Notes under the pieces: generated by a model
The model's input: only the letters and a program-made list of their open reading frames with translations
What the model was told of the DNA's origin: nothing
Databases searched by the model: none
Position numbers and translations under genes: made by a program
Source: JACVRN01 sp963715565
GTDB lineage: Bacteria; Acidobacteriota; Blastocatellia; Pyrinomonadales; Pyrinomonadaceae
Direction of reading: 5' to 3'
DNA length: 64,000 nucleotides
NCBI GenBank assembly: GCA_963715565.1
Contig: OY970256.1
Span: 2,480,001 to 2,544,000 of the forward strand
Part shown: positions 55,086-63,160 of the stretch, in pieces
How positions within the stretch are numbered: the first letter of the stretch is position 1
Layout: each line of letters starts with the position of its first letter

Positions 55086-55787
55086 ATGCGGCGAACGATA
55101 GGGGCTTTGACATCGCTTTTAAAATCTTCTCACATGTTGATTGCCTGCGTCCTGCTCGTAAGCTTTGCCGCGCACGTAGCGGAGGCTCAATCCGGTAGGC
55201 GCACGGAAAAGCGCGGCGCGTCTACGCCCGTGGTCGTGCCCGCCGAAACACCCGCGCCCGTGAAGCCTCAGCCGAAGAAACCGACCGGGCCGCAAACGCC
55301 TTTGCTCGTCGCCTTTGACATGGCACAGTCGCTGGACCTCACGTTTCTCTTCCCCGAGCGAGTCCAAACGTGGGTGTCCAAGCGTTTGAGCGATAGCTCC
55401 TCTCTGGTGGTGACCGAAGGCGGGAGGATCAATCGTAAAGAGGCTATCGAGCGCGCGAAAAACTCTACGGAAACTTTTGTCGTCTGGGTGCAACTTGAGG
55501 AAGGTTATTACAGCGTGGACCAGAGGAGCGACCCGTCGCGCCCGAACATGGAGAACTTTCGCATCAACTATTACGTTTACTCGCCCGTCACAGGCAAAGC
55601 CAAGGATTCCGGCGTGGTCTATCTGAACTATAGGCAATCAATCGTGGACCTCGGCAGAATCAGGAACGAGGCGACCTGTTATCCGAACGTGCGCGGCAAT
55701 GAGTACGTGCTCCTGCAAGCGAGTCTCGAAGTCGCCCGCCGGATCATGAATAAATTCGACCTCCCCGTCCCTCCCGTCTGTCCTTGA
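55086..55787 (+). CDS. Secreted hypothetical protein
   Basis: 233 residues. Signal peptide (HMLIACVLLVSFAAHVAEA), a Pro/Lys-rich linker (VVVPAETPAPVKPQPKKPTGP) and a C-terminal alpha/beta domain with two Cys (EATCYP, VPPVCP). The pattern LSDSSSLVVTEGGRINRKEAIERAKNSTETFVVWVQLE followed by YVYSPVTGKAKDSGVVYL resembles lipoprotein-like or curli-assembly-like folds, but no family is certain. Same direction as its neighbours. Confidence 0.75.
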   Translation: MRRTIGALTSLLKSSHMLIACVLLVSFAAHVAEAQSGRRTEKRGASTPVVVPAETPAPVKPQPKKPTGPQTPLLVAFDMAQSLDLTFLFPERVQTWVSKRLSDSSSLVVTEGGRINRKEAIERAKNSTETFVVWVQLEEGYYSVDQRSDPSRPNMENFRINYYVYSPVTGKAKDSGVVYLNYRQSIVDLGRIRNEATCYPNVRGNEYVLLQASLEVARRIMNKFDLPVPPVCP

Positions 55788-55838
55788 AAGGTGATGGTCC
55801 GCACGCGAGAGCGATGGGCTGGTAGAGGTAAGAGCATC

Positions 55839-56231
55839 ATGGAGCTGACAGCCTTCATCGCAAAATTTTTCTCCGTCTCACTTTTCGCAATCGGGCTTTC
55901 TCACTTGCTTCAGCCTCGCAGGTGGGCCGACTTCTTTATCAAGATGAAACAGACGGGTCTCTCCGGAATCATCATCTCTATGTACACGCTGCCGCAGGGT
56001 CTGTTGATTATACTGGGCCACAACGTGTGGGTCTGGGACGCGCCCGTCATCATCACCATCTGCGGTTGGGGAATGACCATCAAGAGCCTGATTTACGCCT
56101 TCGCGCCCCGCATGGCCGAGCGCGCGATTCCGGAAGGCGCGGACGCGCCACGAAAATACGCGCTCGGCGGAGCCTTCATCATTCCCATCAGCCTGATTCT
56201 CATCTACTACTCCTTCTTCCGCACGTCATAA
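55839..56231 (+). CDS. Small polytopic membrane protein
   Basis: 130 residues from the ATG at 55839 (GAGG about ten bases upstream; an earlier frame start overlaps a charged non-membrane leader). Four transmembrane helices (about 2-20, 40-58, 65-85 and 106-126). RRWADFFIKMKQTGLSGIIISMYTLPQGLLIILGHN is the most distinctive loop-helix. No family recognised. Convergent with the RlmI-like gene, eight bases apart. Confidence 0.75.
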   Translation: MELTAFIAKFFSVSLFAIGLSHLLQPRRWADFFIKMKQTGLSGIIISMYTLPQGLLIILGHNVWVWDAPVIITICGWGMTIKSLIYAFAPRMAERAIPEGADAPRKYALGGAFIIPISLILIYYSFFRTS

Positions 56232-56239
56232 GACATGCA

Positions 56240-57406
56240 TTAATCAATCGCGCGCACGATGAGGCATTTCAGATAGTAGGTTTCGGGGACGGTCATCAGG
56301 ATGGGATGATCGGACGCCTGCGTTCGCTTTTCGACAAGCTGCAAGCGGCGGCGCGCATCGAGCCCTGCGTCCGTGATGATTTCCAGAAACATCTCTTCCG
56401 GCATGTGATACGAACAGGTGCAGGTGATGAGCACGCCGCCCGGTTCGAGCATCTTCAGGGCGCGCAGGTTGATCTCCTTGTAGCCGCGCGCGGCCCCGCG
56501 CACGCTCGCGCGATTCTTGGCGAAGGCGGGCGGGTCCAAAACGATAGTGTCAAAGCGCGCGTGCTCGGCCTCCATCTCGCGCAGCGCGTCAAAGACGTTC
56601 GCCTCTCGAAACTCCACGTTCGCAGCCTTGTTCAATTCCGCGTTGCGCTCCGCGGTCCTGACAGCCTCGGCAGAGATGTCCAGCCCCAGCACGCTCTCGC
56701 ACACGCCTGCCAAATAAAGCGCGAACGCGCCGTTGAAAGTAAAGCAATCGAGCGCGCGCCCGCGCGCCACACGCCTTGCCGCCAGCCGGTTCTCGCGCTG
56801 ATCCAGAAACGAGCCGGTCTTCTGCCCGCCAAGCGGCGCGACCAGAAAACGCACGCCGTTCTGGACTATCTCAAGCTCCGTCGGCGCGTCGCCGTAAACA
56901 ACCCCTGTGCGCAGCTCCAATCCTTCCAGCTCGCGCACGCGCACGTCATTGCGCTCGACCACAGCGCGCGGCGCTAATTCTTCCACGAGCAGCTCGACGA
57001 GCGTGGTCTTCATTCTTTCAGTTCCCTGCGAGAGCGTTTGCAGGACCAGCACGTCGTCGTACAAGTCCACAATCAGCGAGGGCAGGAGGTCGCCTTCGGA
57101 ATAGATGAGCCGGTAAGCGTTCGCCTCCTGCTTTATACTTTCGCGCCGCGCGATGGCTGCTCTCAGGCGCTCGCGCCACCACTCTTTATCAATCGTCTCG
57201 TCCCGCGTGGTGAGCAGGCGCAAAGAGATTTCCGAGCGGTCGCTCCACAAGGCGTGCCCTACGAATCGCCCGCGCTCTGTCGTCACGCGCACGATTGCGC
57301 CGCCCTCTGCGTCGCCGTTGTCAACAACGTCGCTGCGATAAATCCATAGGTGGCCCGCGCGCACGCGCTCCGCCCCGCGTTTTGTAATCGTAATGGTCGG
57401 CTGCAT
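56240..57406 (-). CDS. Class I SAM-dependent 23S rRNA methyltransferase, RlmI-like
   Basis: 388 residues. N-terminal PUA domain (ITKRGAERVRAGHLWIYRSDV), central domain (SEGDLLPSLIVDLYDDVLVLQ) and a Rossmann methyltransferase with GGQKTGSFLDQRENR, LDCFTFNGAFALYLA, VLGLDIS and the catalytic-site DPPAFAKNR, followed by CTCSYHMP. The order is that of RlmI, which makes m5C1962 in 23S rRNA. Exact target inferred by family. Divergent from the selenoprotein genes. Confidence 0.93.
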   Translation of the reverse strand: MQPTITITKRGAERVRAGHLWIYRSDVVDNGDAEGGAIVRVTTERGRFVGHALWSDRSEISLRLLTTRDETIDKEWWRERLRAAIARRESIKQEANAYRLIYSEGDLLPSLIVDLYDDVLVLQTLSQGTERMKTTLVELLVEELAPRAVVERNDVRVRELEGLELRTGVVYGDAPTELEIVQNGVRFLVAPLGGQKTGSFLDQRENRLAARRVARGRALDCFTFNGAFALYLAGVCESVLGLDISAEAVRTAERNAELNKAANVEFREANVFDALREMEAEHARFDTIVLDPPAFAKNRASVRGAARGYKEINLRALKMLEPGGVLITCTCSYHMPEEMFLEIITDAGLDARRRLQLVEKRTQASDHPILMTVPETYYLKCLIVRAID

Positions 57407-57619
57407 GATGAAAGAAGGATTATCCGGCTCGGAGGGAATTTATCACAAAGGCGACGCAACTTGTGCTTGCTGTTTGATGATTCCGTAAAGTTTTCATTGT
57501 GTCTTTGTGCCTTCCGTGAAGAGGAGCTTGAAATAGCTTCTGCCCGAGAGTAAGCTGCGAGAAGCTATTCCCAACAGTTCTTTGCAAACTCTATTTCTTA
57601 GGAGGAGGACTATATCCTT

Positions 57620-58084
57620 ATGCCTGAAGTTGGAGACATGGCTCCGGATTTCGAGCTGAAGAGCAACCTTGAGAAAGACAAAAAGGTGCGGCTCTCGGAT
57701 TTTCGGGGCCAGCAGAACGTCGTGTTGGCGTTCTACCCGCTGGCGTGGACGCCCGTGTGAACGGCGCAGATGCCGGCCTATGAAGCTGACCTTGAACGCT
57801 TCAAAGGCTATGATGCTCAGGTTCTGGGCATCTCTGTGGACAGCGTCCCGTGTAACGCCGCCTGGGCCAAAAGTTTGGGCGGACTTTCCTACGATCTTTT
57901 GAGCGACTTCGAGCCCAAGGGCGAAGTGGCTAAAAAGTTCGGCGCATATCGCGAGGGCGACGGCATCAGCGAGCGCGCCCTGTTCATTGTGGATAAAGAC
58001 GGCAAGATTGCCTACAAGGATATCCACAACATCGCGGATCAACCAGACAACGAAGACCTCTTCGAGGTGCTTCGCAACCTGTAA
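57620..58084 (+). CDS. Selenocysteine peroxiredoxin (AhpE/Bcp-like), in-frame TGA read as Sec
   Basis: 154 residues when TGA at 57758-57760 is read as Sec (residue 47). The sequence is continuous across it: PLAWTPV-Sec-TAQMPAYEADL, the peroxidase motif PxxxTxxC with Sec in the peroxidatic position. Thioredoxin-fold blocks before (APDFELKSNLEKDKKVRLSDF, NVVLAFYP) and after (VLGISVDSVP, YDLLSDFEPKGEVAKKFG, RALFIVDKDGKI) are intact. Cys78 could be a resolving residue. A SECIS-like hairpin starts 15 bases after the TGA. The start has AGGAGGAGG upstream. Reduces peroxides; the electron donor is unknown. Taking the TGA as a stop would give two meaningless fragments. The next gene is also a selenoprotein. 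Confidence 0.88.
57776..57808 (+). promoter_or_regulatory. Bacterial SECIS-like hairpin for the peroxiredoxin
   Basis: Stem 57776-57786 with 57798-57808 (10 pairs, one mismatch at 57780/57804), apical loop of 11 bases with G in the second position. It begins 15 bases after the TGA, and its uninterrupted upper five pairs begin 21 bases after it, within the range of bacterial SECIS elements, which lie inside the coding region. Confidence 0.7.
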
Positions 58085-58139
58085 GGACACAACAAGGGAG
58101 CTGTCTCTCCCGTTGCACACAAAGCCAGCGGGCTGAATC

Positions 58140-58937
58140 GTGAAGCTTTTCAGGAAGCCGCTCTGCGATTCAGCCCCGGCCCACTTTTCGAGCGGGATTT
58201 TCATCATGGCAATGTCCAGAAAATGCGTGCCCTTCACGCCCTTCGAGGGCGAGTTGAGCCGCGCCACAGTGGCGATTGTCAGCGCAGGCGGCGTGCACCT
58301 GCGCGACCAAGAGCCTTTTAACATCGCGGACGAGCTGGGCGATTTAACCTTCCGTGTGATTCCGCCCGATGTCGATTCGTCGGAGTTGATGGTCACGCAT
58401 CATCATTACGACCATCGCGAAGCGGACCGTGACATCAACGTCGTCTTTCCGATTGACGTGCTGCGCTATCTCGCGGAGGAAGGCTTTATCAAGGAAGTGG
58501 CGCGCAAACACATAGGCTACATGGGCTACACCATGCAGTTGAAAGCCATGTACGAGGGCACAGCGCCGGAGATTGCCAACGAGATTGATAGAGGCTCGCG
58601 CGCAGACCTTGTCGTCTTGACGGGCGGTTGACCCAACGTCTGTCACCGCACGGTCGTTGCGGTCCAGCGCGAGATAGAGATGCGAGGAATCCCCACGGTG
58701 CTCGTCACCGTGAGCCCTGAAGTTTCGGCACAGATGCGCCCGCCGCGCGCGCTCTATCCGAAGGGCTTTAAGATCGGCAACAGCCTGGGACGCCCCGGCC
58801 AAAGAGAGTTGCAGCGCCAGGTCTTACGCGACGCGCTCCAACTGGTCACCGAAAACACGCGCCCCGGCCAGGTCGTCACACGCGAATACCCCGAATACGG
58901 TGAGCAATACGAGCCGCCGAAAGTAAGGAGCAAATAA
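58140..58937 (+). CDS. GrdB-like selenoprotein (glycine/betaine/sarcosine/proline reductase B family), in-frame TGA read as Sec
   Basis: 265 residues when TGA at 58629-58631 is Sec (residue 164 from GTG 58140). The sequence runs on without break: DLVVLTGG-Sec-PNVCHRTVVAVQREIEMRGIPTV. The VILTGG-Sec step followed by a nearby Cys and the EIEMRGIPTVLVTVSPEVS helix-strand matches the reductase B family, with Cys four residues after Sec. Shorter than clostridial GrdB (about 430). ATG at 58206 is an alternative start. No GrdA, GrdC or GrdD genes are nearby, so glycine reduction is unlikely; a redox or detoxifying role is inferred. 55 bases after the Sec peroxiredoxin gene, probably cotranscribed. 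Confidence 0.85.
58640..58667 (+). promoter_or_regulatory. Bacterial SECIS-like hairpin for the GrdB-like protein
   Basis: Upper stem 58645-58650 with 58658-58663 (six pairs), loop CGGTCGT with G second; lower stem 58640-58642 with 58665-58667 across a small internal loop. The upper stem begins 13 bases after the TGA and the loop lies 19-25 bases after it. Confidence 0.7.
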
Positions 58938-58940
58938 AGT

Positions 58941-59018
58941 GCAAAATGCAAAGTGCAAAATGATAAATTAAAGAAGCTCTTTCTTTTCATTTATCATTTT
59001 GCACTTTGCATTTTGCAT
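58941..59018. repeat. Word palindrome, gcaaaat/gcaaagt type
   Basis: Perfect 29-base arms 58941-58969 and 58990-59018, 20-base loop with aaagaag..ctttctt. Starts two bases after the GrdB-like stop and ends 10 bases before the pfk start. Confidence 0.92.
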
Positions 59019-59028
59019 TGCATTTCTT

Positions 59029-60174
59029 ATGTCTAGAACAATTGGCATTGTGACGGGCGGGGGCGATGCGCCCGGTCTGAACGCTGTGATTCGCGCGGTG
59101 GTGAAAACGGCTGTGGGCGAATACGGCCTGCGCGTCATCGGCATCGAGGATAGTTTTGAAGGGCTTCTGGGCGAGATGCACACGCGCGAGTTGCGGCCTG
59201 CGGATGTGCGCGGGTTGTTGCCGCGCGGCGGCACAATCCTAGGCTCGCGTAATCGCGGTCGCTTTGTAGAGCGTGATGCGCAGGGTCATTCGTTTCTGCC
59301 AGAGCACATCTATCGCGAGGCAGTGACCAACCTTGAGCGGCTGGGGATTGAGGGCCTCATAGTGCTTGGCGGAGACGGAACGCTGACCATCGCGGCGGAG
59401 TTCGACCGCATGGGATTTCCTGTGGTCGGCGTGCCGAAGACGATTGACAACGATCTGGCCTCGACTGAGTTGACGTTCGGTTTCATGACCGCGCTCGACA
59501 TCGCGACCGAAGCGCTCGACCGTCTGCACACGACGGCAGAGTCCCACGACCGCGTTATGATTCTGGAAGTGATGGGCCGACACAGCGGCTGGATTGCGCT
59601 TCATTCGGGCGTGGCCGGTGGAGCCGACGTGATTCTGATTCCGGAGATTCCCTTCACTATGGAATCGGTCGCGCAGAAGGTCGTCGAGCGCGAGCGGTGC
59701 GAGGCGCAGTTCTGCATCATCGTTGCAGCCGAAGGTGCGCGTCTGGCGGGCGGACAGGCTATGTATCAGGATCAGGGCGGCACGGACCGCGCGCCGCGTC
59801 TTGGAGGCATAGCCAATTTCTGTTGCAGCGAGCTTGAGCGCATGACGGGCAAGGAAACGCGCTCGGTCGTGCTCGGGCACTTGCAGCGCGGCGGTCGCCC
59901 GAACGCTTTCGACCGCATGCTTGCGACCAACTTCGGCGCGTGCGCCGTGCACGCTTTTGTAGAGAAAGAATACGGCAAGATGGTCGCGCTTCAGGCGGCG
60001 GACATAGTGACCGTGCCGCTCTCGGAAGTGATACGCGAGATTAAGACCGTGCCGCCGGACGGGCAGCTCGTGCGTACGGCGCGCGACACGGGCATCTCGT
60101 TTGGCGCGCCGGACGAAAATCAACATCACGCAAGGCGTGGCGAAGACTGCGAGCACGAGGGAAGCGCCCGGTAA
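59029..60174 (+). CDS. pfkA: 6-phosphofructokinase, group III type
   Basis: 381 residues from ATG 59029; an earlier ATG at 58999 would translate the palindrome and is rejected. GIVTGGGDAPGLN, VLGGDGTLTIA, PKTIDNDL, MGRHSGWIA and LGHLQRGGRPNAFDR define the PFKA family. Gly in GGDGT (the position 104 equivalent) favours ATP, while Lys in PKTIDND (the 124 equivalent) is typical of PPi and mixed group III enzymes, as in actinobacterial ATP-PFKs. ATP use is therefore the more likely reading. Enzyme of glycolysis in the cytoplasm. Ends with a polar His/Glu-rich tail. Confidence 0.94.
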   Translation: MSRTIGIVTGGGDAPGLNAVIRAVVKTAVGEYGLRVIGIEDSFEGLLGEMHTRELRPADVRGLLPRGGTILGSRNRGRFVERDAQGHSFLPEHIYREAVTNLERLGIEGLIVLGGDGTLTIAAEFDRMGFPVVGVPKTIDNDLASTELTFGFMTALDIATEALDRLHTTAESHDRVMILEVMGRHSGWIALHSGVAGGADVILIPEIPFTMESVAQKVVERERCEAQFCIIVAAEGARLAGGQAMYQDQGGTDRAPRLGGIANFCCSELERMTGKETRSVVLGHLQRGGRPNAFDRMLATNFGACAVHAFVEKEYGKMVALQAADIVTVPLSEVIREIKTVPPDGQLVRTARDTGISFGAPDENQHHARRGEDCEHEGSAR

Positions 60175-60308
60175 TGCACGATGGACGGCTCACGGTTTTT
60201 TAACTCTTCCCCGAAGCGTGCCCGCCATCATATAATTCTACGTGTCAGATTAAACCGAGCCTGCGGCGCTGCTATTGGCGCATCACGGGCGAAGCGGGTA
60301 GAAAAGTT

Positions 60309-60788
60309 TTGACTCAAGAAATCAAAGATCGCTTGCGGAACGAGCTGGATGAGCTGGAATCGGAGCTGCGCGTGCATCTTCCGAAGGAGATTAAACGCGC
60401 GCTCGAATTCGGCGACCTGCGCGAGAACGCGGAGTACCGCGCCGCGCTCGACCGCCAGAACGTGGTCAAGGCCAGAATCGCGCAGCTTCGCCAGCGCCTG
60501 AGCGAGATATCCTCGATTGATAAATCGCGCGTGCCGCATGACCGCGTCGCCTACGGCTCGACCGTGCTCCTGTACGACGCCGAGCGCAGCGAGGAGATTA
60601 CCTACCGGCTGGTGACGGCGGAAGAGAGTAACCCACAGGAAGGATTAATCTCCACGACCTCGCCCGTCGGGCGCAGCCTGATGGGCAAAGAAGAAGGCGA
60701 CGAGGTCAAGGTCACAACACCCGCAGGCTCGCGCAACTTCGAGATCAGACGCCTGACAACCATTCACGACGAGACAGATGAAGAATGA
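60309..60788 (+). CDS. greA: Transcription elongation factor GreA/GreB family
   Basis: 159 residues starting with TTG at 60309. N-terminal coiled-coil hairpin with the acidic tip ALEFGDLRENAEYRAALDRQ, where the Asp/Glu pair acts on backtracked RNA polymerase, and a C-terminal FKBP-like domain (VAYGSTVLLYDAE, ISTTSPVGRSLMGKEEGDEVKVTTPAG). Length matches GreA. The TTG start is weakly supported but no ATG lies before the coiled coil. Its stop codon adjoins a word palindrome. Confidence 0.93.
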   Translation: MTQEIKDRLRNELDELESELRVHLPKEIKRALEFGDLRENAEYRAALDRQNVVKARIAQLRQRLSEISSIDKSRVPHDRVAYGSTVLLYDAERSEEITYRLVTAEESNPQEGLISTTSPVGRSLMGKEEGDEVKVTTPAGSRNFEIRRLTTIHDETDEE

Positions 60789-60793
60789 TAAAT

Positions 60794-60875
60794 GCAAAAG
60801 GCAAAGTGCAAAATGATGAATTAAAAGAGAGCAGTTTCTTTCTTTTCATTCTGCCTTTTGCACTTTGCCTTTTGC
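60794..60875. repeat. Word palindrome, gcaaaag/gcaaagt type
   Basis: Core arms 60794-60813 and 60856-60875 (20 bases, perfect), extended imperfectly inward. Related in words to the element at 58941. Loop has aaaagagagc..tttctttctttt. Confidence 0.9.
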
Positions 60876-60881
60876 GTTTTC

Positions 60882-60910
60882 TTGACAACCCTCGGGCGGC
60901 TACCTATGAT
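60882..60910 (+). promoter_or_regulatory. Strong promoter, TTGACA-N17-TATGAT
   Basis: Consensus -35 at 60882-60887 and -10 at 60905-60910, 17-base spacer, immediately after the greA palindrome. Leader to the GTG at 60990 is about 73 bases. Confidence 0.75.
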
Positions 60911-60989
60911 GGCCTGTTTGGAAAAGGGCCGCTTTTGTCTGTATAGGCTACCCTTAGAGATTTCAGCTTCAGAGGAGAAGGACTAGAAG

Positions 60990-61718
60990 GTGTTCGGAGC
61001 GAGTATTGGGCGGGGCGCGCAGCGCATCATCAGCACGATGGTGCGCGGTCTGGCTTATGAGCGCGTCAATCCGAACGTGCTGACGGTCATCGGCGTTGCG
61101 ATCAACGTCGGCTGCGGTCTGCTCTTCGGCTTCGGCTACTTTTTCTGGGCGGGGATTATCTTAATCGTCGCCAATCTCTTCGACATGCTCGACGGGCAGG
61201 TGGCGCGTCTCACGGGGCGCGTGACGCGCTTCGGCGGCTTTCTTGATTCCTCGCTCGACCGTCTCTCAGACATGGTGGTCTTTGTCGGCCTCATGGTCTT
61301 TTACGCGCGCGACACCGAATTCCATTCCACGCTGAACGTCTTTCTGGCTGGCGCAGCCCTGATGGGCTCCGTCATGGTCAGCTACACGAGCGCGCGTGCA
61401 GAGAGCTTGATTCCCAAGTGCGACGTAGGCTTTTTGCGGCGTCCCGAAAGAGTCGTGCTCTTGATAATCGGCGCGCTCACGACGCACCCCACGTCGCAGA
61501 ATCCCTTCCTCAATCGCATGCCCGCCGTGCTCTGGGTGCTGGCTATCGGCTCTTACTGGACGTTTGCGCACCGCATGTATCACACGTGGCGCGAAGTCAA
61601 CAGGGTCGAAGCCGAGCGCGCTTTAGAGCAAGCTGCGGCAGCCGTAGAGGCAGAGAAAGCATCTAAAGCCGGTCCGGAGCAGCGCCGCCCCGAGCCGGAT
61701 TTCGCACGCCAGGGCTAA
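60990..61718 (+). CDS. CDP-alcohol phosphatidyltransferase
   Basis: 242 residues starting with GTG at 60990 (AGGAGAAGG upstream). The signature DGQVARLTGRVTRFGGFLDSSLD fits D-G-x2-A-R-x8-G-x3-D-x3-D, the metal and CDP-diacylglycerol site. About six membrane helices. Transfers a phosphatidyl group to an alcohol; glycerol-3-phosphate or inositol phosphate are the candidate acceptors and sequence alone does not decide. A charged Ala/Glu-rich tail of about 40 residues is unusual. Driven by its own strong promoter. Confidence 0.92.
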   Translation: MFGASIGRGAQRIISTMVRGLAYERVNPNVLTVIGVAINVGCGLLFGFGYFFWAGIILIVANLFDMLDGQVARLTGRVTRFGGFLDSSLDRLSDMVVFVGLMVFYARDTEFHSTLNVFLAGAALMGSVMVSYTSARAESLIPKCDVGFLRRPERVVLLIIGALTTHPTSQNPFLNRMPAVLWVLAIGSYWTFAHRMYHTWREVNRVEAERALEQAAAAVEAEKASKAGPEQRRPEPDFARQG

Positions 61719-61798
61719 TAACCCCCCGCGGAAAGGCGCTCTGGAAGCGTGCGGCTTGCGGAAATAGAGAGGCGAGTGCAAGCGGTGCAAGAAAAACA

Positions 61799-62746
61799 AT
61801 GTTCTCTCATTCAAGTGTTCGAGGTAAATGCGAATTGGTCATCTGTCCTTGTTGCGGTCTGAAATTTGAAGGCGACCTCTTGACGGGTTGCACAGCCTGC
61901 GGCGCACGCGCCGTCGGTCCCCCTCTGGCCCGCCCCGAGCACGAGCTTCCCTACTACGGTCGCGCCCTGTTTGTAGGCGTAACGGGCGCGCTTCTCGCAA
62001 CCGCATTCATAGGGAGCACTGCTTTCGCTTTCTTTGAACAGAAGCCGCTCTCGCTTGCCTTCTGGAACGTGGTCGCGGCTGCGGAGACAGCCGCGTGGCG
62101 GCTCAAGTTTCTGGGTCTGCCGCTGGCGCTCGTGGCCGTCTGGGCGGGCGGGCGTCTTGCCGCGAGCATCCGGCATGCTCCCCTGCGCTTTACCGGCGCT
62201 CGCATGGCGCACGGTGGGCTGGCGGCTTCTGCGGTTGTGCTGGTGTTGATGGCGATGGCTATAGGCGTCACCGTGCCGGAACGCATGCGCCAGCGCCAGC
62301 GTGGAATTGACGCGGGCATCTACGCGCAAGGCTATACGATTCAAAGGGCGCTGCTTGAATACCGCGCGCGCTACGGAACGTATCCGACCGACATGAAAGA
62401 TTTGCGCGAGCGTCTGCCTGACCCGGACGGCACTATCGCTGCGGCGCTCGGGGCCGTGGGCGGTCGCGGGTACACGCCGCGCGCAGACCTGGCATCAGCG
62501 CTCCCCAAAACGAAACAGCGCAAGGGCCGCGCGCAGATGCGTCGCGTCTCGCTTAACGAGAGCACGGACGATTCGGCGGGCGAGAAGGTTTCGTTTACAA
62601 ACTACGAGCTGCGGCTGCCCGGTGAAGACAAGATGATGAACACGGAGGACGACTGGCTCATGCGCGACGGCCTCATCCTCAAGCCTTCGGAATTGTCGCC
62701 TGCGGAAAAGCAGATTACGCTCGTCGAGGCGAGCACCGCACCTTAA
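61799..62746 (+). CDS. Zinc-ribbon membrane protein with pseudopilin-like C-terminal domain
   Basis: 315 residues from ATG 61799; a TTG at 61835 with GAGGTAA upstream is a plausible later start. A zinc ribbon (CPCC, CTAC) is followed by three hydrophobic segments (about 55-80, 95-125 and 140-160). After the last helix, RQRGIDAGIYAQGYTIQRALLEYRARYGTYPTDMKDLRERLP has the pattern of type II secretion pseudopilins, although the usual N-terminal helix is replaced by the multi-helix membrane part. Function unknown; fusion of a cytoplasmic ribbon and a periplasmic pilin-like head is unusual. Confidence 0.78.
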   Translation: MFSHSSVRGKCELVICPCCGLKFEGDLLTGCTACGARAVGPPLARPEHELPYYGRALFVGVTGALLATAFIGSTAFAFFEQKPLSLAFWNVVAAAETAAWRLKFLGLPLALVAVWAGGRLAASIRHAPLRFTGARMAHGGLAASAVVLVLMAMAIGVTVPERMRQRQRGIDAGIYAQGYTIQRALLEYRARYGTYPTDMKDLRERLPDPDGTIAAALGAVGGRGYTPRADLASALPKTKQRKGRAQMRRVSLNESTDDSAGEKVSFTNYELRLPGEDKMMNTEDDWLMRDGLILKPSELSPAEKQITLVEASTAP

Positions 62747-62782
62747 ACCATTCGCTGTCCCGTAAGTTTTCCCCCGAAGCCC

Positions 62783-63073
62783 ATGTCATTCCTTGACCGT
62801 TTTCGACGCAAGAAGGGCGACACGGACGAAGTGATGCGGCGCGCGCGCCTGCTTTTGACGGGCCGCATCGCAGACGGCATGATCTTCGACATGCAGACGG
62901 ACGACGCAGGAAGCATCTACGTCTACTACAGCTACAACATCAGCGGCGTGGATTATGAATCTTCACAGACGCTCAACTACGACCAGCGTCGCCGTCAGGA
63001 AGATTACAAACCCGGTGCTCGCATCACAGTCCGCTACGACCCGCGTCATCCGGTCAACTCCGTAGTCGTTTAG
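62783..63073 (+). CDS. DUF3592-like protein
   Basis: 96 residues with no membrane segment. The domain strands IYVYYSYNISGVDYESSQTLNYD and YKPGARITVRYDPRHPVNSVV have the typical DUF3592 features: YxYxVxGxxY, and YxPxxPxxSVV at the end. Membrane-linked DUF3592 proteins usually also have helices; here only the beta domain is present. 36 bases after the zinc-ribbon gene, likely one operon. Confidence 0.8.
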   Translation: MSFLDRFRRKKGDTDEVMRRARLLLTGRIADGMIFDMQTDDAGSIYVYYSYNISGVDYESSQTLNYDQRRRQEDYKPGARITVRYDPRHPVNSVVV

Positions 63074-63088
63074 CAATCAATCGAAACT

Positions 63089-63142
63089 AAAATCATAAAG
63101 GGCTTGTGACTTCACGGAAAGTCACAAGCCCTTTATGATTTT
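63089..63142. terminator. Bidirectional terminator
   Basis: Perfect 22-base arms (63089-63110 and 63121-63142), 10-base loop, A-rich left and T-rich right ends, between convergent genes. Confidence 0.9.
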
Positions 63143-63160
63143 CGCTTCCGCCTCTACTTT

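Noticed and set aside
55922..56977. A 351-codon plus-strand frame
   Set aside because: It lies across the small membrane protein and antisense to the RlmI-like gene, whose domains are clear. High GC makes long shadow frames common here.
57758..57760. TGA as a true stop or pseudogene mutation in the peroxiredoxin
   Set aside because: It falls on the catalytic residue, the downstream frame is intact, a SECIS-like hairpin follows, and the next gene shows the same situation.
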